DNA of 64,000 bases from NCBI GenBank assembly GCA_041653875.1, contig JBAZEM010000006.1:1-64000 (forward strand), read 5' to 3'. Shown here piece by piece: positions 34,798 through 42,469 of this stretch. A program made the position numbers and the translations under genes. The notes under the pieces are model-generated. The model had not been told where the DNA came from, searched no databases, and saw only the letters and a program-made list of their open reading frames with translations. The stretch's first letter is position 1, and the number at the start of each line of letters is the position of its first letter. This DNA comes from VSJD01 sp041653875 (GTDB taxonomy: Bacteria > Verrucomicrobiota > Kiritimatiellia > JAAZAB01).

Positions 34798-35464
34798 TAA
34801 TCATTCCCGCTTGATGGAGCGCGATCTCATCTGGCGCCGTTTTGGTTACGACGCTGATCGAAACCTAAAGTTTGTCCTGTCCCGTACTCTGCCGTTGCCT
34901 GGTCGAATCCTGGAGATCGGCACCGGTAAGGGACGCTTTCTAACGGCCCTGCTTTCGCATGTGCCACGTGTGACCACCATTGACATCGATCCTGCTGAGC
35001 AACGGTGCGCGCGCTTAAATGTGGCGTTTGAGAAACTGCCGGGACGAGCCCGCTTCATGATCGCGGATGCCGCCAGCCTGCCGTGGCCGGAGCATTCCTT
35101 TGACAGCGTGGTTTCGGTGAATGCGTTGCATCACATGAAAAACATTCCGCAGGTTGTTGGTGAAGTTCTGCGTGTCGCAAAACCGGCGGGAAAAATTGTC
35201 CTTGCGGATTTCAATACCCGCGGATTTGCGATCATGGATAGAATGCATCGCAAGGAAGGCCGAGTTCATGAGTGCATTCCATACCGCTTTAAGGATCTTA
35301 TGGAGCGTTTTGCGGCGCACGGTTGGACTGCAGTTCTGCGGTCCGACGACTGTCAGGCTGTGCTGATTGCCGTCAAGGCGTCCGCCGGTGGCGGCGGGAA
35401 GAAGCGGAAGGTGGCACCTGTCTTGAAAGGCCATTCGATTAGGTGGAACCGATTACATCGCTGA
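34769..35464 (+). CDS. Class I SAM methyltransferase
   Basis: A 231-residue methyltransferase with the SAM-binding LEIGTGKGRF, the acidic DIDPAEQ and a post-motif region VVSVNALHHMKN. The C-terminus is Gly/Lys-rich. The start at 34769 lies within the thioesterase gene, and the end overlaps the DNA upstream of the NuoC-like gene. Small methyltransferases recur next to ORP genes, but the target is not known. Confidence 0.82.
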   Translation: MRISRQEAFDNHSRLMERDLIWRRFGYDADRNLKFVLSRTLPLPGRILEIGTGKGRFLTALLSHVPRVTTIDIDPAEQRCARLNVAFEKLPGRARFMIADAASLPWPEHSFDSVVSVNALHHMKNIPQVVGEVLRVAKPAGKIVLADFNTRGFAIMDRMHRKEGRVHECIPYRFKDLMERFAAHGWTAVLRSDDCQAVLIAVKASAGGGGKKRKVAPVLKGHSIRWNRLHR

Positions 35465-35511
35465 TAAACGTGTTTTATTGCCATAACGCAACAATAATGA
35501 AGGATGATATC

Positions 35512-36003
35512 ATGACTAACGAAGAAAAAATCAAGAAAGAGCTGACGGAAATGTTCGGGTTCAACACAGAGCAGATCCGCATGGCGCGCGAGCGCCGTGT
35601 TTTCCTTGAAGCGCCGTATAACCAGTTCCGCCGGGTGTTGGAATATGTCGTAAACGACATGGAATTTCGGAGCCTATGCACGATCTCCGGGTTGGACGAA
35701 GGTGAAACGCTGGCGTTTTATTATCATCTGGCACGGAAGGACGGCATTGTGCTGAATCTGAAAACAAGCGTGTCGAAAGCCAACCCGGTGCTGCAAACGA
35801 TAAGCGATATTTTTCCGGGCGGCGTGATCTACGAGCGAGAGCTGGTTGACCTGCTGGGCGCGCGCGTGGAGGGACTGCCGGAAGGCAATCGCTATCCCTT
35901 GCCCGACAGCTGGCCGGTCGGCCTTTGTCCTCTGCGCAAGGATTTCAAAATCGGAGCGCTGGCCGGGGTTGACTGGCAAAAGGAGGCGCAATTCAATGGA
36001 TAA
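35512..36003 (+). CDS. NuoC/EchD-like hydrogenase or complex I subunit
   Basis: A 163-residue 30-kDa-subunit-like protein: FRRVLEYVVNDM, SLCTISGLDEG, and a DFPGGV-like turn (FPGGVIYERELVDLLGARVEG) followed by LPDSWPVG. It resembles EchD of energy-converting hydrogenases. The next gene, overlapping by 8 bases, should be the large subunit but is reduced to fragments. The protein may therefore be an orphan. A weak AAGGAT element precedes the ATG at 35512. Confidence 0.82.
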   Translation: MTNEEKIKKELTEMFGFNTEQIRMARERRVFLEAPYNQFRRVLEYVVNDMEFRSLCTISGLDEGETLAFYYHLARKDGIVLNLKTSVSKANPVLQTISDIFPGGVIYERELVDLLGARVEGLPEGNRYPLPDSWPVGLCPLRKDFKIGALAGVDWQKEAQFNG

Positions 36004-36305
36004 CGTCAAGATTCCCATCGGCCCGCAACACCCGGCCTTGAAAGAGCCGGAAAATTTTACCATTACCCTGAACGGCGAAACCATTGTCAACATGGACATG
36101 CGCCTGGGTTACAACCATCGCGGCCATTGACCCGTGTTTCTCCTGCACCGACCGGATGGTCCAGATCAACCATGCGGACCATGGCCGCGAGAAAACTCTT
36201 TCCTGGCAGGCTTTGCACACCTATAGCCTGGACTGGCACCGGAAACAGGGCGTTGATTTTTCAGCCTTGAATGCAAAGCTAAGCCGAAGAATTTCCCCTG
36301 CGTAG
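35996..36305 (+). pseudogene. Hydrogenase/NuoD-type large subunit, ends only
   Basis: The first 43 codons match the start of an EchE/NuoD-type large subunit (IPIGPQHPALKEPENF, then NMDMRLGYNHRG). The frame then stops, and a shifted frame continues as AIDPCFSCTDRMVQIN, the conserved C-terminal metal-site segment of the same subunit. About 300 central residues, including the first Ni-binding Cys pair, are absent. A single internal deletion explains this. Confidence 0.8.
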
Positions 36306-36433
36306 CCACGTTTGCCGTTTTGCTCAAGGAATTGGGCGGGAAAGATATGCTGAAGGTTGCTATGGTCATGATCCTGGCTGCCCTGCTCGTGGACGGCGTT
36401 CTTCGGTTGGTTTTTATGCGAGACTTCAAATGA
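36296..36433 (+). pseudogene. FeoB-like C-terminal fragment
   Basis: A 45-residue frame without a start that reads PCVATFAVLLKELGGKDM and then a membrane helix, as at the end of an iron transporter FeoB. It overlaps the end of the hydrogenase remnant and, by ATGA, the start of the radical SAM gene. An intact, different FeoB lies at 38748. Confidence 0.55.
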
Positions 36434-37548
36434 GGCCGGAAAAATACGTCTCTCGCCGGGAATTCCTCAAGGTTGCTGGGATTGCCACAACCGCTTGTGT
36501 GGTTTGTCCCCATCTTGAGGCGACAGAACCGGCGAACGAACTGCATGAGGCTTTTTTTTACGAGAAACTGCGAGGCGACTCGGTGCGGTGCCAACTTTGT
36601 CCGTGGCAGTGTGTCGTGCCCGACGGACAACGCGGCCGGTGTAGAGTGCGTGAAAACAGAGGAGGCAGGTATTACTCGCTTGTTTACGGGCGACCATGCG
36701 TTACAAACAACGATCCCATAGAAAAGAAGCCTTTTTTCCATGTCTATCCGGGAAGCCGGGCTTTCTCTATCGCGACTGTGGGATGCAATATTGAGTGCAA
36801 GTTTTGTCAGAACTGAGACATCGCTCAAGCTTGCCCCGAAGACGTTTCAACGCCATTCAGGAGCCCGGAGGAAATTGTCCGGTTGGCGCTGGCGCAAAAG
36901 GTGAAGACCATCGCCTATACCTACACCGAACCGGTCGTTTTCACCGAGTATATCCTTGACTGCGCCAAAGCGGCGAAAGCAGCGGGATTGGGCAACGTCA
37001 TAGTCAGCAATGGGTTCCTCAACGAGAAACCACTGAAGGCATGGTGCTCGGTGGCAACCGCCATCAAAATAGACTTCAAAGGCTTTTCGCAGAAGTTTTA
37101 CGAGGAAATCTGCTCCGGTCAACTGCAGCCTGTGCTTGACACCCTGAAACGGTTGGCGGGTTCAGGCGTCTGGTTGGAGATTGTCGTGTTGATTATCCCG
37201 AAGCTGAACGACGATTCGGATGAAATCAAACGCATGGCGGCCTGGATTGTGAAGCATCTCGGTTCGAACGTTCCTATTCACTTCACCCGCTATCATCCCG
37301 CATACAAAATCAAGAACATCCCGCCGACTCCGGCACAAACACTTGTCCGTGTTCGTGAAACTGCGATGGCGGAAGGCTGCCGCTATGTCTATGTCGGCAA
37401 CGTCCCCGGACATGCAGGCGAAGACACCTATTGCCACTCGTGCAAGGCGCTGTCGATAGACCGCTATGGGCTTGGGATTTTCAAAAACAACATTGTGAAC
37501 GGCAAATGCCCTAAATGTGGCGCGGTAATTCCCGGGGTGTGGGCGTAG
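36430..37548 (+). pseudogene. AmmeMemoRadiSam-type radical SAM enzyme, interrupted by TGA
   Basis: One frame of 372 codons, broken only by TGA at 36814-36816 (codon 129). The protein has a twin-arginine-like start (SRREFLKVAG), a Cys-rich leader (CQLCPWQC), and the radical SAM motif C119, C123, C126 (CNIECKFC). TGA follows the CQN and replaces the Trp conserved in CQNWDI-type segments, so a TGG-to-TGA change is the simplest view. Sequence after the stop remains well conserved, with a late CHSC...CPKC pair, so loss is recent, or the codon is an assembly error or read through. Confidence 0.85.
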
Positions 37549-37630
37549 TCGTTCCTATGCGCAAAAGAAAGCGTTTTGTCTTTGAGATATGAAAGGCGGA
37601 TATGTCCGGCAAGAAACAATAAAATACTTC

Positions 37631-37658
37631 TTGACCGAGAAATAAAATATGTTATATA
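37631..37658 (+). promoter_or_regulatory. Sigma-70 promoter of the DtxR-family gene
   Basis: TTGACC (37631-37636), a 16-base spacer and TATATA (37653-37658) in an AT-rich upstream region give a plausible promoter about 50 bases before the regulator's ATG. Confidence 0.5.
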
Positions 37659-37707
37659 AATCAAACACTTGTTTGTTTGTCCGATTTTATTTTCTTTCGC
37701 GGTAAAA

Positions 37708-38202
37708 ATGAAAACCGGCAAATTAAGCTCGCATATGGAAGATTATCTCGAGGCCGTGGCGGCCCTCAAGAACGACAAGGGCGCGGCCAGGGTCGGGGAT
37801 ATCGGACGGTTGTTGAACGTGAAAAAGCCCAGCGTCACTTCCGCCTTGAATACTCTTTCCCGGGCCGGCCTTGTCCTGCATGAGCGCTATGGTTACGTGG
37901 ATCTGACTCCGGAGGGCCAAAGAATAGCATCGGGCGTCCAGGCCCGGCACGATATCCTGGTTAAATTTTTAACGAATATTTTGAGCGTTGCCCCGCGGGT
38001 CGCGGTCGAAGAGGCCTGCCGGATGGAACACTCCATAAGCTCCGCGACGCTTGTGAAATTGACGAAATTCATTGCGTTCGTGGAAGGCTGCCCCGAATAC
38101 CGCCGGCCCGGCTGGCTGAAGAGCTTCGATCGTTATTTCAAAACCGGACGGCGTCTGTCGCGCAAGATCAGGCAGGCCAAAGCGGGGCAATCCGCTAAAT
38201 AA
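37708..38202 (+). CDS. DtxR/MntR-family metal-dependent repressor
   Basis: A 164-residue regulator. The winged helix (about residues 5-65) has MEDYLEAVAALKN and VKKPSVTSALNTL. The metal-dependent dimerisation domain has HDILVKFLTNIL, EEACRMEHSIS and a Glu/His/Cys set suited to Fe(II) or Mn(II). A C-terminal SH3-like domain is lacking and replaced by a basic tail. It precedes feoAAB, whose promoter holds overlapping inverted repeats, so it is the likely iron-responsive repressor of that operon. Confidence 0.88.
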   Translation: MKTGKLSSHMEDYLEAVAALKNDKGAARVGDIGRLLNVKKPSVTSALNTLSRAGLVLHERYGYVDLTPEGQRIASGVQARHDILVKFLTNILSVAPRVAVEEACRMEHSISSATLVKLTKFIAFVEGCPEYRRPGWLKSFDRYFKTGRRLSRKIRQAKAGQSAK

Positions 38203-38216
38203 ATATTTATATTTTT

Positions 38217-38245
38217 TTGCCTGACAAGTTAGGCATATCTAATAT
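38217..38245 (+). promoter_or_regulatory. feo promoter with overlapping inverted repeats
   Basis: TTGCCT (38217-38222), 17 bases, TAATAT (38240-38245). Between and across these lie gcctgac-aa-gttaggc (38219-38234, one mismatch) and the TTAG-N6-CTAA repeat (38229-38242). The latter resembles a DtxR-type box, so occlusion of RNA polymerase by the upstream regulator is expected. Confidence 0.65.
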
Positions 38246-38278
38246 AGTTCGTTAATTAAAACAAATAAGGGAGGGAAA

Positions 38279-38512
38279 ATGGGCTCGAAAATATTGCGGG
38301 AACTGAAACCCGGCCGGAAGGGCCGGATCGTGAAAATCCTGGGGGACGGCCCAATCCGGCGCCGGATCCTGGATATGGGGCTGGTCAGGGGCGCGGAAGT
38401 GGAAATGGAGCGGGTGGCGCCCCTGGGCGACCCGCTGGAAGTGAAAATAAAAGGCTATCACCTTTCCCTGCGCAAGGAGGAGGCCGCGCGTATATTCGTG
38501 GAGGTAATCTAA
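38279..38512 (+). CDS. feoA: FeoA-domain protein 1
   Basis: A 77-residue SH3-like FeoA protein: LKPGRKGRIVKILGD, the R-RILDMGLVRGAEVEM segment, and VKIKGYHLSLRKEEA. FeoA supports ferrous iron uptake through FeoB. GGGAGGG precedes the ATG. It is followed directly by a second FeoA. Confidence 0.9.
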   Translation: MGSKILRELKPGRKGRIVKILGDGPIRRRILDMGLVRGAEVEMERVAPLGDPLEVKIKGYHLSLRKEEAARIFVEVI

Positions 38513-38743
38513 ATGGGCGAATTTCCATTGTCTTTGGCGCTGCCCGGCAGGGAGATCACGCTGACGGTCATTCATGGCGGACGGGGCTTGCGTGCCAGGC
38601 TCAACAGCATGGGGTTGAATGAAGGCATGCGGTTAAATGTCCTTCAATCCCATGGCAACGGGCCGTGTATCGTGCAAGTCGGCGGCACGCGGCTGGTTCT
38701 GGGACACGGCATGGCTCAAAAACTTTTTGTAAAGGAGGAATAA
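38513..38743 (+). CDS. feoA: FeoA-domain protein 2
   Basis: A 76-residue FeoA-like protein with LRARLNSMGLNEGMRLNVLQ and QVGGTRLVLGHGMAQKL. Its ATG touches the stop of the first feoA. Paired FeoA genes before FeoB are common in strict anaerobes; how the roles divide is unclear. Confidence 0.9.
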   Translation: MGEFPLSLALPGREITLTVIHGGRGLRARLNSMGLNEGMRLNVLQSHGNGPCIVQVGGTRLVLGHGMAQKLFVKEE

Positions 38744-38747
38744 AATC

Positions 38748-40895
38748 ATGGCAAAGAAACTGACGATCGCATTGGCCGGGAATCCCAATTCGGGAAAGAC
38801 GACTTTGTTCAACAATTTGACCGGCGCGCGCCAGCACGTCGGCAATTACCCCGGTGTGACTGTGGAGAAGAAAGAGGGCATCCTGCGGCATAAAGATTAT
38901 GAGATAAATGTGGTTGACCTGCCGGGGACTTACAGTCTGACGGCCTATTCCATCGATGAAATCGTCGCCCGCAATTTCATAGTGGAGGAAAAGCCGGACA
39001 TGGTGATTGACGTCATTGACACCACGAACCTGGAAAGAAATCTGTATTTGACAACCCAGTTCATGGAACTGGGCGTTCCGTTGATACTGGCTTTTAATAT
39101 GCACGATCTGGCTTTGCAACAGGGTTTTGCCATTGATCAGGACAGGTTGTCCGAGCTTTTGGGCTGTCCGATCGTTTTCACGGTTGCCTCCAAAAAGATC
39201 GGCATGAACGAGCTTCTGGATGAAGTCGTCAAAATGGCGGAAGGCAAACCGGCGCAAGGAAAAACATTTGTAAACTATAGCAAGGAAATTCAGGAGGAAC
39301 TCGACCGGCTGGAAGAGTTGATCGTAAAAGACAAGGAACTTGCCCGAAAATATCCGGCCCGCTGGCTTGGGATTAAACTCCTGGAGAACGACCAGGAGGT
39401 CATTAAAAGAATTGGGAAAAGTCCCTTTATTGGCGTGATTCAAGATCAAACCGGGAAAAGCGCTCATCGTCTTCAAACGGTTTTTGACGATACCCCGGAG
39501 GCCATCATCGCCGACCGGCGTTATGGATTCATCAGTGGCGCGTGTTCCGAGGCGGTTAAAAGAACCTCTGAAATCCGTCATACCATTTCCGACCGGATAG
39601 ACAAGGTGCTGATCAACCGGATCCTGGGGTTGCCTATCTTCCTGGGACTGATGTGGTTGGTGTTTCAGTTCACCTTCAAGCTGAGCGAGCCTTTGATGGG
39701 CTGGGTCGAAATTGGCCAGGAATGGCTGGGCAATCTGGCGGGCGCGCTGTTGCCGGAGGGCGGCGCGCTTCAATCCCTGGTGGTGGACGGCATTATCGGC
39801 GGGGTGGGGAGCGTGCTGATATTCATGCCGATAATCTTTCTGTTGTTTCTGGCGATGGCAGTCCTGGAAGATTCGGGATACATGGCCCGGGCCGCCTTTA
39901 TTATGGACCGGCTCATGCATAAAATCGGGCTTCATGGCCGTTCGTTTATCCCCATGCTTCTGGGGTTTGGCTGTAATTTGCCGGCCATCATGGCCGCCCG
40001 GACCATAGAAGACCGGAAAGACCGGTTGGTAACCATCCTGGTCAATCCTTTCATGAGTTGCGGAGCAAGGCTGCCGGTTTATACCCTGCTGATTGGCGCC
40101 TTTTTTGCCAAGGAAATAGCCGGCAATGTGCTTTTTTCGCTTTACCTGCTTGGAGTCGTGGTGGCGATTATTATGGCCAAGATATTCAGGAAGTTTCTGC
40201 TCAAAGGCCCGGCGGCCCCGTTTGTAATGGAATTGCCGCCCTATCGCTTGCCGACCATGAAGGGCCTTCTCATCCATATGTGGGAGAGAGGCGTTGTGTA
40301 CCTGCAAAAGGCCGGAACGGTTATTTTTGCCGGATGCGTGCTTGTCTGGTTTTTGAGCAATTTCCCGTGGGATCCGCAATATTCCCGGAATTACGACGCT
40401 TTAATCGAGCAGGCGCAGGGCAACGAAAAACAAGTCGTGCAGTTGGAAAACGAACAGGCCTTTGAAAAAATGGAGCAGAGCTATGCCGGCAGATTAGGCA
40501 AGGCCATCGCTCCGGTTTTCAGGCCGCTGGGGTTCGACGACTGGAAAGTTTCCGTGGGCCTGGTAGGCGGATTTATCGCCAAGGAGATTGTGGTGGGCAC
40601 TTTGGGGACGCTCTATGCGGTGGGCGAGGCCGACGAGGAATCCGAAGGCTTGCGCCAGGCGCTGCAGAAAGCGACCCGGCCCGATGGAAGCAAACGGTAT
40701 AACCCTCTGGTGGCCTACAGCCTCATGGTTTTCGTGCTGCTTTACATGCCTTGCGTGGCCGTGATCGGGGTGATCAAAAGAGAGACGAATTCCTGGAGAT
40801 GGCCGGCCTTTGCGGCTTTCTATACCACGTCCGTCGCTTGGATTGTCGCGTTCATGGTCTATCAAGGCGGAAGATTATTAGGATTGGGAATGTAA
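38748..40895 (+). CDS. feoB: Ferrous iron transporter B
   Basis: A 715-residue inner-membrane Fe(II) transporter. The N-terminal G domain has GNPNSGKT (11-18), DLPGTYSL and FNMHDL (a variant of NxxD). The membrane part has the two Gate regions with conserved Cys (GFGCNLPAIMA and NPFMSCGARLPVY), and PCVAVIGVIKRE near the end. Cytosolic iron uptake under anoxia is the expected role. AAAGGAGGAAT precedes the ATG. Confidence 0.95.
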   Translation: MAKKLTIALAGNPNSGKTTLFNNLTGARQHVGNYPGVTVEKKEGILRHKDYEINVVDLPGTYSLTAYSIDEIVARNFIVEEKPDMVIDVIDTTNLERNLYLTTQFMELGVPLILAFNMHDLALQQGFAIDQDRLSELLGCPIVFTVASKKIGMNELLDEVVKMAEGKPAQGKTFVNYSKEIQEELDRLEELIVKDKELARKYPARWLGIKLLENDQEVIKRIGKSPFIGVIQDQTGKSAHRLQTVFDDTPEAIIADRRYGFISGACSEAVKRTSEIRHTISDRIDKVLINRILGLPIFLGLMWLVFQFTFKLSEPLMGWVEIGQEWLGNLAGALLPEGGALQSLVVDGIIGGVGSVLIFMPIIFLLFLAMAVLEDSGYMARAAFIMDRLMHKIGLHGRSFIPMLLGFGCNLPAIMAARTIEDRKDRLVTILVNPFMSCGARLPVYTLLIGAFFAKEIAGNVLFSLYLLGVVVAIIMAKIFRKFLLKGPAAPFVMELPPYRLPTMKGLLIHMWERGVVYLQKAGTVIFAGCVLVWFLSNFPWDPQYSRNYDALIEQAQGNEKQVVQLENEQAFEKMEQSYAGRLGKAIAPVFRPLGFDDWKVSVGLVGGFIAKEIVVGTLGTLYAVGEADEESEGLRQALQKATRPDGSKRYNPLVAYSLMVFVLLYMPCVAVIGVIKRETNSWRWPAFAAFYTTSVAWIVAFMVYQGGRLLGLGM

Positions 40896-40897
40896 GC

Positions 40898-41056
40898 ATG
40901 GAAAACGCGCAACACGACGGTAAAATAGACAAACGTGTTCTGGATGAAATACTGTTATTCATCCGGCAAATAAACTACGGGGAGGTGACGATAACCATTC
41001 ACGATTCTAAAATAGTGCAGATCGAGAAGCGCGAAAAGAAAAGATTCCATAAATAG
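40898..41056 (+). CDS. DUF2292 small protein
   Basis: A 52-residue YezD-like protein with the family core INYGEVTITIHDSKIVQIE and a basic tail. It follows feoB by 2 bases. Such genes occur in metal and sulphur regulons. The molecular role is unknown. Confidence 0.8.
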   Translation: MENAQHDGKIDKRVLDEILLFIRQINYGEVTITIHDSKIVQIEKREKKRFHK

Positions 41057-41111
41057 AAGGCGACTGCCCAGGCAGAGCCGGATTATTCCCAAATAATAAA
41101 CGCGATACCGA

Positions 41112-41150
41112 CTGGACCCCCAGAGGCGTCACAAGCATCTGGAGGTTCAG
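41112..41150 (+). promoter_or_regulatory. Hairpin masking the ribosome-binding site of the barrel gene
   Basis: Left arm 41112-41124 and right arm 41138-41150 can pair over 13 positions with one G-U and one mismatch. The right arm contains GGAGG (41141-41145), the only good ribosome-binding site before the ATG at 41153. In the folded form translation would be blocked, so this may be a thermometer- or protein-controlled leader. Confidence 0.5.
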
Positions 41151-41152
41151 CA

Positions 41153-41971
41153 ATGAAGGTTATTCAACGCTTAGCGGTTCGTTTGATTGTTCTGGGTCTG
41201 GGTGTCGTTTCCGGCTGGACACTCTATGCCGGGGAAACAAAGCTTGCCGGGATTGAAGGCGCGGCAACCGACGCAAAATACCTGGAAACTCCCGCCAATC
41301 CGGAGGCCGCTGTCGAGGTTGACTGGTTCAGCAGTTACGTTTCCCGCGGCCAGGTGAACAGTGACCGTCCGGTTCTCCAGTCCCAAATCGAGGTCGCAAA
41401 ATACGGTGTTTATATCAACACCTGGGGGAATTTCGATTTATCGGATCAAGTGTCCGGCGGGCGCGATTTCTCGGAGGTTGATTTCACCCTCGGCTACAAA
41501 CTGCCCATTGAAACCATGGAGGCCCGCCTGGGCGTTATTGATTACGTTTTTCCCAACGTGGGCGCGCCCGAAACGCGCGAAGCGTTTGTCGTGCTTGCCT
41601 ATCCTAATAAAGTTATTACGCCTTGCCTTGAGGGATATTACGATTTTGATGAAGCCAATGGGTGTTATTGCTTTCTGACCCTGGAGCATGAGTTTGCTTT
41701 CCTTGACGGCAAACTGCGCCTGATTCCCGGCGTCTCCTCCGGCTGGGGTTCAAGCGCGTATAACGACTATTTTTTCGAAACCGACGAGGCGGCCTTGAAT
41801 GACGGCAATATTTACGCGGAACTGGAGTATGACATTATTGAAAACCTGACGGTCGGCGTTTCGGCGGCCTACATGTGGCTCTGGAACGCGGATATCCGGG
41901 ACGGCGCCCATGACATCTACATGGACACGAAGCACTGGACTTTCGGCGTAACACTCGTGTGTGAAATATAA
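41153..41971 (+). CDS. Outer-membrane beta-barrel protein
   Basis: A 272-residue secreted protein. The signal peptide is about residues 1-26. The rest alternates aromatic and polar residues as in small barrels (YVSRGQVNSDRPVLQ, DFTLGYKLP, YYDFDEANG) and ends with WTFGVTLVCEI, a weak aromatic-type terminus. It resembles putative TorF/nucleoside-channel-like porins; substrate unknown. Expression may be controlled by the hairpin covering its ribosome-binding site. Confidence 0.75.
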   Translation: MKVIQRLAVRLIVLGLGVVSGWTLYAGETKLAGIEGAATDAKYLETPANPEAAVEVDWFSSYVSRGQVNSDRPVLQSQIEVAKYGVYINTWGNFDLSDQVSGGRDFSEVDFTLGYKLPIETMEARLGVIDYVFPNVGAPETREAFVVLAYPNKVITPCLEGYYDFDEANGCYCFLTLEHEFAFLDGKLRLIPGVSSGWGSSAYNDYFFETDEAALNDGNIYAELEYDIIENLTVGVSAAYMWLWNADIRDGAHDIYMDTKHWTFGVTLVCEI

Positions 41972-42100
41972 TATGCCGTCTTGATAGAACGGCATAAAGA
42001 GGGGGCGCCCGTTATGCTCGTGAGCCTGCTCTTGATGAAATAGTCTTTGACAGCCCAAGATTTTCCGCGGTACATTAAGCTTGCAGCTGGAATACCGGCC

Positions 42101-42382
42101 ATGAAACATATTACGAACGCCATTCTAATCTCGTTATTCGTCATCGGCGTGCTGGTCGTGCCGACAGTCCACCGGACGCATTGCGACGATCATCATGCAA
42201 CGCGCGAGGCCGCCAAGTGCCCCATCTGCCAATTAGCTCACACCTCGGTCATTACGACGGCTGCGGTTATTGTGCCCATCGCCGGATTCATTAAGCTCGG
42301 TGATGCCGTTCTGCCGCAATCGTTCATTACTTCCTCGCCCTGGCGCGATCCTACGCAGGCGCGCGCTCCTCCTGTTGCCTGA
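42101..42382 (+). CDS. Small secreted His/Cys protein (DUF2946-like)
   Basis: A 93-residue protein with a hydrophobic N-terminal signal, a metal-binding-like region (HRTHCDDHHATREAAKCPICQLAH), and a C-terminal SSPWRDPTQARAPP segment as in DUF2946-type proteins. These occur in zinc or copper operons. It stands before an outer-membrane protein and a ZnuA/ZnuB-like transporter, so a periplasmic metal role is likely. Confidence 0.7.
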   Translation: MKHITNAILISLFVIGVLVVPTVHRTHCDDHHATREAAKCPICQLAHTSVITTAAVIVPIAGFIKLGDAVLPQSFITSSPWRDPTQARAPPVA

Positions 42383-42469
42383 CATCTCGCTTGCTCAGGT
42401 ATCACGCGACGCCGGTTTATCTGCCCGCGCCGTCGTTTATTGAATTAACATTCAGTATGGGAGGAATCT

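Noticed and set aside
36814..36816. TGA read as selenocysteine
   Set aside because: Homologous positions are Trp, not Cys, and no selenocysteine insertion hairpin is apparent just after the codon.
38601..40379. 592-codon open frame on the minus strand opposite feoB
   Set aside because: It is the shadow of a strongly conserved FeoB gene with all G-domain and gate motifs. The antisense product is His/Gln/Arg-rich with no recognisable domain or start signal.
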